DNA from: Anaerobium acetethylicum
GTDB taxonomy: Bacteria; Bacillota; Clostridia; Lachnospirales; Lachnospiraceae
Direction of reading: 5' to 3'
DNA length: 64,000 nt
Assembly (NCBI RefSeq): GCF_900096945.1
Contig: NZ_FMKA01000016.1
Location: 1-64,000, forward strand
The stretch's first letter is position 1. The number at the start of each line of letters is the position of its first letter. The notes under the pieces are model-generated. The model was not told the DNA's origin, did no database searches, and was given only the letters and a program-made list of their open reading frames with translations. This document shows positions 42,481-51,041 of the stretch, piece after piece. Made by a program: the position numbers and the translations under genes.

Positions 42481-43221
42481 ATGAAAAATAATTATATGAT
42501 AATTCTCAGATACGATGGCAGCCGATACGACGGATGGCAGAAACAGGGGAATACATCGAATACGATACAGGCCAGGATAGAATCCGTGCTGGAAAAAATG
42601 ACAGGAGAACCTGTTGAAATAGCAGGATCCGGGAGAACAGATGCAGGTGTACATGCGTATGCCCAGGTTGCCAATTTCCACATACGGGAGAATCTGGATC
42701 CGGGAGAAATAAAGCGGTATCTGAACGAGTATCTTCCTCAGGATATCAGGGTCATGTCGGCGGAAAAGGCAGCGCCAAGGTTCCACAGCAGGCTGAATGC
42801 GGTATCGAAGAAATATGTCTATGTGATAGACAATGCAGCGGTCGCAGATCCGTTCAGAAGAAAATATGCTTTTCACCATCCGGGACGGCTGGATATAGAA
42901 GTGATGAGGGCTGCAGCTGCATACATGACAGGAGAGCATGATTTCAGGAGCTTCTGCTCCAATAAGAAAATGAAGAAATCCACTGTGCGCACAATCTATG
43001 GAATCACCATAGAAAGAAAAGGTGAAGAAATCCATATTGTGGTGGACGGAGACGGTTTTCTGTACAATATGGTAAGAATCATCGCCGGAACCCTGATAGA
43101 AGCAGGGGAAGGCACCAGGCAGCCAGCGGAAATCAGCGATATCCTTGAACACAGGGACAGGGCATTTGCAGGCCCCATGGCGCCGCCTCAGGGACTTTTT
43201 CTGATGGAAGTAAAGTATTAA
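42481..43221 (+). CDS. truA: tRNA pseudouridine(38-40) synthase TruA
   Basis: A 246-residue enzyme that isomerises uridines 38-40 in the anticodon stem-loop. The catalytic Asp lies in GSGRTDAGVHAYAQV (residues about 49-63), and RYDGSRYDGWQKQ at the N-terminus and GDGFLYNMVRIIAGTL are typical. A clear AAGGAG precedes ATG 42481. The upstream leader contains stems that end at the ribosome site. Confidence 0.95.
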   Translation: MKNNYMIILRYDGSRYDGWQKQGNTSNTIQARIESVLEKMTGEPVEIAGSGRTDAGVHAYAQVANFHIRENLDPGEIKRYLNEYLPQDIRVMSAEKAAPRFHSRLNAVSKKYVYVIDNAAVADPFRRKYAFHHPGRLDIEVMRAAAAYMTGEHDFRSFCSNKKMKKSTVRTIYGITIERKGEEIHIVVDGDGFLYNMVRIIAGTLIEAGEGTRQPAEISDILEHRDRAFAGPMAPPQGLFLMEVKY

Positions 43222-43237
43222 AATTTGCATGAAATAG

Positions 43238-44248
43238 ATGCGGACAGGGACGTCTGCAGGAATGGAAGAAACGGACACAATGGAAAAGAAACGTAAACAA
43301 AAGATGACAGGACATCTTCTTGCCCTGGCTACAATCAGTGTATGGGGGGTTACCTTCATCGCTTCAAAAATACTGCTTGCATATTATAACCCGGCACAGA
43401 TCATTCTGATGAGGTTTTGTATTGCATATATTATTCTGGTAATTGCAACAATTTTGAACAAAGATAAGATTGGAACGGGAAAACCGCGGAATTGGAAGGA
43501 TGAAGCTGGATTTTTCGTTCTCGGGATAACGGGAGGTTCCCTGTATTTTCTGTGCGAGAACCAGGCCCTGGTCTATACCCTGGCAACCAATGTCAGCATT
43601 ATATTGTCAGCAGCACCCATTTTAACAGCGATATGCGCTCATTTCTTTCTGCATGACGAGAAAATGAGGAAGGAAATCATGACCGGATTCATCGTGTCAT
43701 TTGCCGGTGTAATGCTTGTTGTCTTCAATGGTACCTTTGTGTTAAAATTAAATCCATTAGGTGACACCCTGTCCATCGGTGCGGCGATCTGCTGGGCTGT
43801 CTATTCGGTTATGCTGAAAAATTACCTGCACCGGTATGACAATGTGTATATTACAAGGAAAGTCATGTTCTATGGCATGCTTACCACAATACCCCTGATA
43901 GCGGCATATGGCGGAAGTTTTGACTTTCGGGCGCTTTTAAAGCCTTCGGTCATCCTGTGCCTGCTCATTCTGGGGATACTGGGAAGCTGTGTCTGCTATA
44001 TCGCATGGAATATTGCTATAAAATATATAGGGGTAGTGACCACGAATAACTATATTTACTTCAGTCCTTTTGTAACCATGCTGGCCGCAGCAGCCGTTCT
44101 GGGGGAGAAGGTTACGCCCATCGGACTGATTGGAGCCGTTCTTATAACATGCGGAGTCATAATTTCTGAAAAGAAGCAGTCCGGCATAGCCGCCGACAGT
44201 GACAACAAAGGAAGGGGAGGATACACGTATGAGGATAAAAATGGATGA
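43238..44248 (+). CDS. EamA/DMT-family transporter
   Basis: A membrane protein of about 320-336 residues with ten predicted helices in two EamA repeats (the first starts HLLALATISVWGVTFIASK; the second ISIGAAICWAVYSVMLKN-like). A basic C-terminal tail follows IGLIGAVLITCGVIISEKK. The family exports amino acids, nucleotides or metabolites; no substrate can be assigned. The start is uncertain: ATG 43238, 43262 and 43280 are in frame and none has a strong ribosome site. The last 20 bp overlap the next gene. Confidence 0.85.
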   Translation: MRTGTSAGMEETDTMEKKRKQKMTGHLLALATISVWGVTFIASKILLAYYNPAQIILMRFCIAYIILVIATILNKDKIGTGKPRNWKDEAGFFVLGITGGSLYFLCENQALVYTLATNVSIILSAAPILTAICAHFFLHDEKMRKEIMTGFIVSFAGVMLVVFNGTFVLKLNPLGDTLSIGAAICWAVYSVMLKNYLHRYDNVYITRKVMFYGMLTTIPLIAAYGGSFDFRALLKPSVILCLLILGILGSCVCYIAWNIAIKYIGVVTTNNYIYFSPFVTMLAAAAVLGEKVTPIGLIGAVLITCGVIISEKKQSGIAADSDNKGRGGYTYEDKNG

Positions 44249-44765
44249 AACAGCTGCGCTGATTATTGATTATCAGGAGAGGCTTGTTCCGGCAATGCAT
44301 AACAAGGATGAGCTTATAAGAAATTCGAGGATTCTGATAGAAGGCCTTCAGGTGCTTGGAGTGCCCCTGATTGTCAGCACCCAGTATAAGAAGGGGCTGA
44401 AGGAGACGATTCCGGAAATTTCTGAGGCGGCATCTGGAGCTGAGACAATTGACAAGATTTCGTTCAGCTGCTTCGATGAGGAAAAAATCAGGGAAGCCTT
44501 TAAAGGCAGAAAGACAATCATCGTCTGCGGAATAGAAGCGCATGTATGCGTGCTTCAGACCGTGATCGATCTTTGCGCCGCAGGCTATCATGTCGTTCTT
44601 GTAGAGGACTGCATCGATTCGAGAAGAGAGAATGACAAACGTATTGCGCTCAGGAGGGCGGAAGCGGAAGGCGCCATGCTGACCACATATGAGGCAATCC
44701 TGTTCGAGCTCACACGCTATGCCGGAACTGACAGGTTCAGGGAAATATCCGCCCTTGTCAAATGA
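44229..44765 (+). CDS. Isochorismatase-like cysteine hydrolase
   Basis: A 178-residue protein of the isochorismatase/nicotinamidase superfamily. The presumed catalytic triad is Asp in LIIDYQERLVPAM, Lys in TIDKISFSCF and Cys in CGIEAHVCVLQT (followed by the usual cis-peptide region). Substrates in this family vary (isochorismate, nicotinamide, N-carbamoyl compounds), so none is assigned. ATG 44229 follows GGGGAGG, inside the end of the EamA gene; the two are coupled. A terminator follows. Confidence 0.85.
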   Translation: MRIKMDETAALIIDYQERLVPAMHNKDELIRNSRILIEGLQVLGVPLIVSTQYKKGLKETIPEISEAASGAETIDKISFSCFDEEKIREAFKGRKTIIVCGIEAHVCVLQTVIDLCAAGYHVVLVEDCIDSRRENDKRIALRRAEAEGAMLTTYEAILFELTRYAGTDRFREISALVK

Positions 44766-44769
44766 TTCG

Positions 44770-44814
44770 GTTTTTTTATCTCATAAGAAAGTTCGTCCTG
44801 TGAGATAAAAAAAC
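44770..44814 (+). terminator. Terminator with the ATCTCA/AGTTCGTCC repeat motif
   Basis: Perfect 14-bp stem GTTTTTTTATCTCA (44770-44783) with TGAGATAAAAAAAC (44801-44814). Its loop contains AGTTCGTCC, shared with 52183-52234 and partly with 49197-49224. Confidence 0.7.
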
Positions 44815-44867
44815 GCTCCGCGAGGAGGCGCATGGAACTGACATCAATTAGAAAATGGAGGAGCATC

Positions 44868-45398
44868 ATGAAAATATTTGAAAAATTCTACCCGGATGAA
44901 TATACGGATTCAACATATATTGTTGATTATAAGGAACTCTATGACGAAGGCTACAGGGGGATCATATTTGACATAGATAACACCCTGGTGCCCCATGGAG
45001 CCAAGGCCGACGAAAGGGCGAGGAACCTTTTTAAACACCTGAAGAAGCTCGGATTTAAAGTATGCCTCCTGTCAAATAATAAGGACAAGAGAGTAAGGCC
45101 CTTTAATGACGCCGTGGATGCCATATACATCAGCAATGCGGCGAAGCCGATGGTGAAGAACTATCTCAGGGCCATGGAGCTCATGGGCACAAAGACTGAA
45201 AACACGATTTTCATCGGAGACCAGCTTTTCACAGACATTTACGGAGCAAAAAGGGCGGGCCTGCGGACGATCCGTGTAAGCCCCATACATCCGAAAGAAG
45301 AAATCCAGATCGTTCTGAAAAGACATCTCGAGAGGATCGTGATTCACGTTCATAAAAAAGAAATGAAGAACAGTGAACGCAAGAAGGACAAAAAATAA
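44868..45398 (+). CDS. yqeG: YqeG-family HAD phosphatase
   Basis: A 176-residue HAD-IIIA hydrolase. The nucleophile motif IIFDIDNTLVPHG (Asp and Asp+2) is near residues 33-45, motif II LLSNNKD near 67, and motif IV FIGDQLFTDIYGAKRAG near 115-131. The family matches Bacillus YqeG, upstream of aroE as here; the substrate is unproven, and archaeal/eukaryotic relatives act on phosphatidylglycerophosphate. ATG 44868 follows GGAGGAG. The C-terminus is strongly basic. Confidence 0.9.
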   Translation: MKIFEKFYPDEYTDSTYIVDYKELYDEGYRGIIFDIDNTLVPHGAKADERARNLFKHLKKLGFKVCLLSNNKDKRVRPFNDAVDAIYISNAAKPMVKNYLRAMELMGTKTENTIFIGDQLFTDIYGAKRAGLRTIRVSPIHPKEEIQIVLKRHLERIVIHVHKKEMKNSERKKDKK

Positions 45399-45424
45399 CA
45401 AACTGAAGATCCGGGGGATAAAAA

Positions 45425-46303
45425 ATGATTGATCAGATTAATGGGATGACAAGGACCTGCGGGCTCATTGGAAATCCCGTAGAACATACGCTGTCGCCTG
45501 TAATCCACAACAGCCTGGCATCCAGAACGGGAATAAACCTGGTCTATGTGCCATTCCATGTGGAAGAGGGCGGTCTCGAAAATGCTGTGAAAGGCGCATA
45601 CGACCTTAATATATTAGGCATGAATGTAACGGTCCCGTACAAGACGAAGGTTATGGAATACCTTGCTGAAATTGATGATGATGCCCGCAGAATCGGTGCC
45701 GTGAATACCCTGGTCAGAGTACCGGGCGGCTATAAGGGCTACAATACAGACCTGTCAGGCCTCTATCGGGGAATGGTATCCGATGGAATCAGGATAGAAG
45801 GCGAAACGGTTATCATACTCGGAGCCGGAGGGGCAGGAAAGGCAGTGGCAAGTTTGTGTGCCGCAAAGGGAGCAAAAAAGATATACATTCTGAACCGCAG
45901 CCTGGACAAGGCAGAAGAGCTGGCCTGTTCCATTAACAGGGAATTCGGCCGGGATATCGTGATTGCGCTTGGGATATCTGAATACGGAAGAATCGAAGAA
46001 GACAGCTGCCTTGCTATACAGACGACTTCGGTGGGGCTGCACCCCGATGTCGATGTATCGCCCGTTGATGACAGGGATTTCTTTGAAAAAATCCATACAG
46101 GCATAGATATCATTTATAAGCCTGCAGAGACGAAATTCATGAAACTGGTGAAGGTCCATGGAGGGAACGCCTATAATGGCCTGAAGATGCTCCTTTATCA
46201 GGGGATCATCGCTTATGAACTTTGGAACAGGGTGGAAGTTGATGAGAATACGGCAGGATGGATCTACTCTCTGCTAAAAGAGGAGCTGGGGATAAATGAA
46301 TAA
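45425..46303 (+). CDS. aroE: Shikimate dehydrogenase
   Basis: A 292-residue NADPH-dependent enzyme reducing 3-dehydroshikimate. The substrate site appears as GNPVEHTLSPVIHN (residues about 15-28) and NVTVPYKTKVM with the catalytic Lys near 72, followed by the Asp in NTDLSG. The nucleotide-binding loop is GAGGAGKAVASL. GGGGGAT precedes the ATG. It overlaps aroK by 8 bp, so the two shikimate enzymes are coupled. Confidence 0.95.
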   Translation: MIDQINGMTRTCGLIGNPVEHTLSPVIHNSLASRTGINLVYVPFHVEEGGLENAVKGAYDLNILGMNVTVPYKTKVMEYLAEIDDDARRIGAVNTLVRVPGGYKGYNTDLSGLYRGMVSDGIRIEGETVIILGAGGAGKAVASLCAAKGAKKIYILNRSLDKAEELACSINREFGRDIVIALGISEYGRIEEDSCLAIQTTSVGLHPDVDVSPVDDRDFFEKIHTGIDIIYKPAETKFMKLVKVHGGNAYNGLKMLLYQGIIAYELWNRVEVDENTAGWIYSLLKEELGINE

Positions 46304-46811
46304 TATTATATTGATTGGATTTATGGGTTCAGGCAAGACAAGCGTTGGAGAAAAACTTGCAGATCAGCTGGGAATAAGGTTCGTCGACACCGATGAGGTG
46401 ATCGAGAAAAAATATGAGAGAAGCATATCGTCGATATTTGCGGAACATGGCGAGCCGTATTTCAGGCTTCTTGAAACTGCTGTCCTGGAAGAGCTTTCGG
46501 GGGACAGCGAACCATTTGTAATGTCGGCAGGCGGAGGCCTTCCTGTACAGGATAAGAACCATGAGTATTTGAAAAAAATAGGCACCACTGTATATTTAAA
46601 GGCAAAAAAAGAAACCCTTGTCGAAAGGCTGGAGGGAGATAGGACCCGCCCGCTTCTGCAGGGAGGCGCCCTTGAGGAGAGAATAGAGGCTCTTATGAAA
46701 GAAAGGGAGCATATATACGAGGCCGTCGCAGATCTGTCTGTGGAAACGGATGGCAGGGAAACTGAGAAGATAGCAGAAGAGATTATTGCCAGGGCGGTAC
46801 AGAGGCCTTAG
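46296..46811 (+). CDS. aroK: Shikimate kinase
   Basis: A 171-residue P-loop kinase phosphorylating shikimate. Walker A GFMGSGKTSVGEKLA starts at residue 7, the shikimate-binding Asp is in FVDTDEVIEKKY, the Arg in PYFRLLET, the GGG motif in SAGGGLPV, and the lid in GDRTRPLLQ. It overlaps the aroE end. With aroE and aroQ it supplies chorismate for aromatic amino acids, including tryptophan. Confidence 0.95.
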   Translation: MNNIILIGFMGSGKTSVGEKLADQLGIRFVDTDEVIEKKYERSISSIFAEHGEPYFRLLETAVLEELSGDSEPFVMSAGGGLPVQDKNHEYLKKIGTTVYLKAKKETLVERLEGDRTRPLLQGGALEERIEALMKEREHIYEAVADLSVETDGRETEKIAEEIIARAVQRP

Positions 46812-46877
46812 AAGCGGTAAAAACAGCATCATGGAATGACGAAATGAAGGCTATTGAGCAGAGAAAGGGGAATATCT

Positions 46878-47303
46878 ATGAAACTTTTAGTGATCAACGG
46901 ACCAAACATCAATTTTCTTGGAATCAGGGAAAAAGGAATATATGGAAACGAAGACTATGCGTATCTCAAAGATATGATAAAAAGGAAAGCTGAGGAGACT
47001 GATTCGGTCATCGAGGTATTCCAGAGCAACCATGAAGGTGAAATAATTGACAGAATCCAGGCGGCATACAGCGATGGAACGGAAGGCATCATCATCAATC
47101 CAGGGGCATTCACGCATTACAGCTATGCAATCCGTGATGCGCTTTCATCGATTGAACTTCCGAAAATTGAAGTGCATATTTCAAATGTCTACAAGAGAGA
47201 GGAATTCAGGCACAAATCTGTTACTGCGCCAGTGTGCACGGGACAGATAGCAGGACTCGGCCTGAAAGGATATCTTCTTGCTGTAGATGCCCTGATCGTC
47301 TAG
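46878..47303 (+). CDS. aroQ: Type II 3-dehydroquinate dehydratase
   Basis: A 141-residue enzyme of the flavodoxin-like dodecameric type. NGPNINFLGIREKGIYG holds the N-terminal site with the catalytic Tyr; QSNHEGEIID, NPGAFTHYSYAI and EVHISNVYKREEFRHKS with the catalytic His complete the site. ATG 46878 follows AAAGGGG; an in-frame start at 46854 has no support. It is followed by an intergenic hairpin repeat and then pepP-efp, the same order as Bacillus yqhS-yqhT-efp. Confidence 0.95.
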   Translation: MKLLVINGPNINFLGIREKGIYGNEDYAYLKDMIKRKAEETDSVIEVFQSNHEGEIIDRIQAAYSDGTEGIIINPGAFTHYSYAIRDALSSIELPKIEVHISNVYKREEFRHKSVTAPVCTGQIAGLGLKGYLLAVDALIV

Positions 47304-47309
47304 AAAAAC

Positions 47310-47343
47310 GTAACCATTTAGGACCCCAGTCCTGAATGGTTAC
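47310..47343. repeat. Palindromic repeat between aroQ and pepP
   Basis: GTAACCATT (47310-47318) and AATGGTTAC (47335-47343) with nested AGGAC/GTCCT stem; the same design as the terminal palindrome at 12379-12421. Confidence 0.7.
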
Positions 47344-47376
47344 CAAAAAAACAGCACTACAAAGGATGGTAGAGAA

Positions 47377-48453
47377 ATGAACAGCAGATATGAAAAAATA
47401 ATTGGCCTCATAAATGAAAAGAGCCTGGACGCTGTCTGGATTACAGATGCGGCAAATATGAGATATTTGAGCGGCTATACTGGGGGAACGGGAAGCCTGT
47501 ATATTTCTAAAAACAGGAAAGCGATCCTTACGGATTCAAGATATACGACCCAGGCCCGCCACGAGAACAGAGGATTTGACGTCATTGAGGTAAGCGGAAG
47601 CGACCCTTATGTAACAGCGCTGAACAAGCTTCTCCAGGAGGATAAAGTCAGGAATATCGGGTTCGAAGACGAAGTGATGATCTATTCCCAGTATAAGAAA
47701 TACAAGGAGATGGGAAAGGCTGAAGAATGGGTTGCACTGGGAGGTGCAGTCGACAGCCTCAGGGTCATCAAGACGGCCGACGAGCTCAAGTCCATAGAAA
47801 AAGCAGAAGCCATAGGCGACAAGGCCTTTAATTTTATACTGGGCATTATAAAGCCTGGTATGACGGAGATTGAAATAGCCGTGGAGCTTGAATGTTTCAT
47901 GAAAAGGAACGGAGCGGAAGGCCTCAGCTTCGATTCCATAGTCGCTTCCGGCGTCAATTCATCAATGCCCCATGCAACACCGGGACACAAAAAAATAGAA
48001 AAGGGCGATTTCGTCACAATGGATTTCGGCTGTGTATATGAAGGATACTGCTCGGACATGACAAGGACCATAGTGATTGGCAAGGCAGATGACAAGCAGA
48101 AGGAAATATACAATCTTGTTCTTGAAGCTCAGACAGCCGCCCTGGAGGCGGTGCGCCCCGGCGTATCGGGTGCATCTATAGACAAGGTTGCAAGGGATAT
48201 CATTGCCGCTGCCGGATATGGAGAGTATTTCGGACACGGTCTGGGACACAGCGTGGGGCTGTATATCCATGAAAATCCGAGGCTTTCACCCCTTGACTCC
48301 ACAATCATTCTTGAAAACATGACAGAAACTGTAGAGCCTGGCATCTATATCCCGGATAAGTTCGGTGTAAGAATAGAGGACCTTGTAGCTGTGACGGCAG
48401 AAGGGTGCGTCAATTTCACGCATTCACCGAAGAACCTCATAGAAATACGGTAA
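47377..48453 (+). CDS. pepP: Xaa-Pro aminopeptidase (M24B family)
   Basis: A 358-residue metallopeptidase. The N-terminal creatinase-like domain covers about residues 1-125. In the pita-bread domain the metal ligands are visible: Asp in MDFGCVYEGYCSDMTRT, His in FGHGLGHSVGLYIHE, and Glu in VEPGIYIPDKFGVRIEDL. It removes N-terminal residues preceding proline. Its pairing with efp (EF-P relieves stalling at proline stretches) is common in Firmicutes. Confidence 0.92.
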   Translation: MNSRYEKIIGLINEKSLDAVWITDAANMRYLSGYTGGTGSLYISKNRKAILTDSRYTTQARHENRGFDVIEVSGSDPYVTALNKLLQEDKVRNIGFEDEVMIYSQYKKYKEMGKAEEWVALGGAVDSLRVIKTADELKSIEKAEAIGDKAFNFILGIIKPGMTEIEIAVELECFMKRNGAEGLSFDSIVASGVNSSMPHATPGHKKIEKGDFVTMDFGCVYEGYCSDMTRTIVIGKADDKQKEIYNLVLEAQTAALEAVRPGVSGASIDKVARDIIAAAGYGEYFGHGLGHSVGLYIHENPRLSPLDSTIILENMTETVEPGIYIPDKFGVRIEDLVAVTAEGCVNFTHSPKNLIEIR

Positions 48454-48631
48454 CAGGAAGCGGCAGTGACGCAAAGATTACGGATGTGTGCAGGTGACTT
48501 GTTTTTCTAAAAGCAGGCGTCAATCGGGCCTCATAAAAAAACAGTTGAAAAAATAAACGGTTTATTATAGAATGATATGAAGTGGGGAATTACTTGATTC
48601 TCTGATCGTAATTTTAAGGAGGAATATCAGA

Positions 48632-49189
48632 ATGATATCAGCAGGAGATTTTAGGAATGGTATAACAATAGAAATGGACAACAGTATTTATCAGATTATT
48701 GAATTTCAGCATGTAAAACCTGGTAAAGGTGCTGCGTTCGTAAGAACAAAGCTTAAAAATATCATCAATGGCGGTGTTACGGAAAAAACTTTCAGGCCAC
48801 AGGAAAAATTCCCACAGGCTCGTATTGACAGAAATGATATGCAGTACTTATATTCAGATGGCGATTTATTCCATTTCATGGATGTAAATACATACGAACA
48901 GATCGCATTAAATGAAGATGCAATCGGCGATGCTCTCAAATTTGTCAAAGAAAATGAAATGGTTAAAATCTGTTCCCATAACGGCAACGTATTTGCAATA
49001 GAGCCACCATTATTCGTTGAGTTGGAAATCACTGATACAGAACCAGGCTTCAAAGGCGATACAGCTCAGGGAGCAACAAAACCTGCTGTAGTTGAAACAG
49101 GAGCTACTGTTTATGTTCCTTTATTCGTGGAACAGGGAGATAAGATCAAAATCGATACAAGAACAGGCGATTACTTATCAAGAGTATAG
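48632..49189 (+). CDS. efp: Elongation factor P
   Basis: A 185-residue three-domain tRNA-mimic protein that prevents ribosome stalling at polyproline. The conserved loop [17 protein letters not shown] holds the modification-site Lys (near residue 32), and C-terminal [11 protein letters not shown] fits the family. No epmA/epmB gene is nearby, so any modification is not of the neighbour-encoded lysyl type. A TAAGGAGG ribosome site precedes ATG 48632. Codons are unusually AT-rich and uniform, as expected of a highly expressed gene. Confidence 0.96.
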   Translation: MISAGDFRNGITIEMDNSIYQIIEFQHVKPGKGAAFVRTKLKNIINGGVTEKTFRPQEKFPQARIDRNDMQYLYSDGDLFHFMDVNTYEQIALNEDAIGDALKFVKENEMVKICSHNGNVFAIEPPLFVELEITDTEPGFKGDTAQGATKPAVVETGATVYVPLFVEQGDKIKIDTRTGDYLSRV

Positions 49190-49813
49190 TTTGAATTTTT
49201 TTGTCTCATAGGAGACTTCGTTCTATTTAATTGGATAAAGTCAATGGTCTTCCGGCACCAGCTGCCGGGAGGCTGTTGATTGCTTATTCCAAGCCAGCCG
49301 GTCCGGCTGCCTTCATAATTAAAAAAAGATGCAGGAAACTGCAGAATCTGCGCTACAATATATTCTATAAATCTAAACGGCATACAATTCTTTTTTATAA
49401 TCTGGTTATCTTCCGAATTCGGAAAAATCTCAATATTTCAATTTCATAAATAGCTTCTTTCAATCATATCTTCTTGTCATAGCGGCAGGAATCTTTCTTA
49501 TGCAATATCTCGGCAATGACTCTTAATATCCAATCTGAAATGTATCCAACAAAAATCATAATAGGTGTTTTTAATAAATGTCATCAAAAAATAAATAGGA
49601 TATAGATTGCCTTTCTACTTCCGGACAACGGAGGCCAAAAGGACTATATAGATAAAAAGTACGAGCAGAAGCCGTACTGAAAAGCAGGAAAGGAGAAGTG
49701 TTCCGCCACAGATGCAGCGGAATGATTTGTTTTAGAGTAACTGTTCAGGACATTGGCTCTGAACAGTTATGTGTTAGAAACTATAAGACTGAAAAAACAG
49801 GGGGAGGATTTAA
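49190..49813. other. 620-bp gene-free region
   Basis: No supported gene. It starts with TTTTTTTGTCTCATAGGAGA then CTTCGTTC (partial match to the 44770 and 52183 repeats). It includes CCGGCA/TGCCGG (49254 region) and AGCCGG/CCGGCT stems, GTACGAGCAGAAGCCGTAC near 49657, and TTCCGC...GCGGAA before the repeat at 49738. It could hold a small RNA or decayed sequence. Confidence 0.45.
49738..49769. repeat. Palindromic repeat upstream of the DUF5688 gene
   Basis: Perfect 11-bp stem TAACTGTTCAG/CTGAACAGTTA (49738-49748 with 49759-49769). Shares TAACTGTTCAG with the 5' ends of the 12273 and 30361 copies. Confidence 0.75.
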
Positions 49814-50800
49814 ATGGAGTATAATGAATTTTTAGAATTTGTAAAAGGGAATATGATACACAGGATGGGGGATGAGGTGAAAATCGCCATAAATCCTGTG
49901 GTGAAAAATAATTCCATACAGCTTGACGGCCTGTCTATACTGGGGGAGAATGAGAATATATCTCCGACAATTTATCTGAACAGCTATTTTGATGAGTACA
50001 AAGCGGGAAGAAAAACAGAGTCAATCATCGAGGAAATCATAGGGATCTACGAGAGCAACAAAATAAATTCACGTATAAGCGTAAATTTCTTTACCGATTT
50101 TGAAAACGTAAAGGAAAAAATCATGTTCAAACTGATCAATTATGATAAGAACAGTGAACTTCTTGAAAAAATTCCGCATGTAAAATTTCTGGATCTTGCG
50201 GTGGTGTTCTATTGCCTGCTGTCGGAAGGTGTTTTTGAAAATGCCACAATTCTCATACATAAAAGCCATATGCAGATGTGGAATACGGATACGGAACAGC
50301 TTTTCCGTATTGCGACTGAAAACACGCCGCGCTGCCTGGTAAGCGATCTCAGAAACATGGAGGATGTGATGAGAGAGATGCTGACTCCGGAGCTGAAGGA
50401 TGAACTGAAAGAAGCTGTCAGGCAGGATGCGGAAGACGATTGTGGAATTTCGATTTCAGAAGAGAAAGTTGATGAATTTGTGGGCCAGCTGTTCTCTCCA
50501 TCTGGAGGAAATCCGGAAAACGCTATGTACGTGCTTTCAAACCAATCCAAAATCAACGGCGCGGCATGCATGCTATATGAAGATATTCTGAAGGGACTTG
50601 CGGATGAGCTGGACAGGGATCTTTTTATTCTCCCAAGCAGCATCCACGAGGTGATTATTGTTCCAGCCAACGATTCCAATCCACGAGGCGATCTGTGCAA
50701 AATGGTCAGGGAAGTCAACGAGACCCAGGTCGCAGAGGAAGAGATCCTTTCGGATATTGTATATTTTTACAACAGGAAAACCGGGGTTATCACCATGTAA
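49814..50800 (+). CDS. DUF5688 family protein
   Basis: A 328-residue soluble protein. The family DUF5688 is recognised from the layout: FLEFVKGNMIHRMGDEVKIA at the N-terminus, a central FLDLAVVFYCLL segment, and a C-terminal part with LFILPSSIHEVIIVPANDSN and a closing YFYNRKTGVITM. The family is common in gut Clostridia, often in multiple copies, and has no known function. No signal peptide or membrane helix is seen. The ribosome site is GGGGGAGG. It forms a single-gene unit, closed by a strong terminator. Confidence 0.8.
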   Translation: MEYNEFLEFVKGNMIHRMGDEVKIAINPVVKNNSIQLDGLSILGENENISPTIYLNSYFDEYKAGRKTESIIEEIIGIYESNKINSRISVNFFTDFENVKEKIMFKLINYDKNSELLEKIPHVKFLDLAVVFYCLLSEGVFENATILIHKSHMQMWNTDTEQLFRIATENTPRCLVSDLRNMEDVMREMLTPELKDELKEAVRQDAEDDCGISISEEKVDEFVGQLFSPSGGNPENAMYVLSNQSKINGAACMLYEDILKGLADELDRDLFILPSSIHEVIIVPANDSNPRGDLCKMVREVNETQVAEEEILSDIVYFYNRKTGVITM

Positions 50801-50803
50801 GGA

Positions 50804-50845
50804 GAAAGACATGTCCCTCAAAACGGGACATGTCTTTCTTTTTGT
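50804..50845 (+). terminator. Terminator after the DUF5688 gene
   Basis: Perfect 14-bp stem GAAAGACATGTCCC (50804-50817) with GGGACATGTCTTTC (50825-50838), then TTTTTTG. Confidence 0.9.
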
Positions 50846-50885
50846 GTCTTTTCTGTGATTTTTTTATTAAAAATTCATTATGGAA

Positions 50886-50914
50886 TTGCTTAATTGCGTA
50901 TTTTGTTGTACAAT
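50886..50914 (+). promoter_or_regulatory. Promoter of tRNA-Arg
   Basis: TTGCTT (50886-50891), 17-bp spacer, TACAAT (50909-50914); 22 bp before the mature tRNA start. Confidence 0.75.
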
Positions 50915-50936
50915 AGAGGACGTAGTGTTTTATCCT

Positions 50937-51009
50937 GCACTCGTAGCTCAGGGGATAGAGCTGTGGTTTCCGGTACCACGTGTCGGGGGTTCGAATCCCT
51001 CCGGGTGCA
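50937..51009 (+). tRNA. tRNA-Arg (anticodon CCG)
   Basis: 73 nt without an encoded CCA. The cloverleaf is complete: acceptor GCACTCG/CGGGTGC, D stem GCTC/GAGC, anticodon stem GTGGT/ACCAC around the loop TTCCGGT, variable GTGTC, and T stem GGGGG/CCCTC around TTCGAAT, with discriminator A. The anticodon CCG reads the arginine codon CGG. Confidence 0.95.
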
Positions 51010-51041
51010 TTTAAGGAATTGCTTGCAATTCAGGAGGAATA

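Noticed and set aside
48545-48571. Possible efp promoter (TTGAAA, TATAGA)
   Set aside because: Spacing is only 15 bp; kept out of the feature list as too weak, although efp surely has a promoter in this gap.
49231-49449. 72-codon + strand ORF after efp
   Set aside because: No ribosome site; it is built across GC-rich stems and basic AT-rich sequence without family resemblance.
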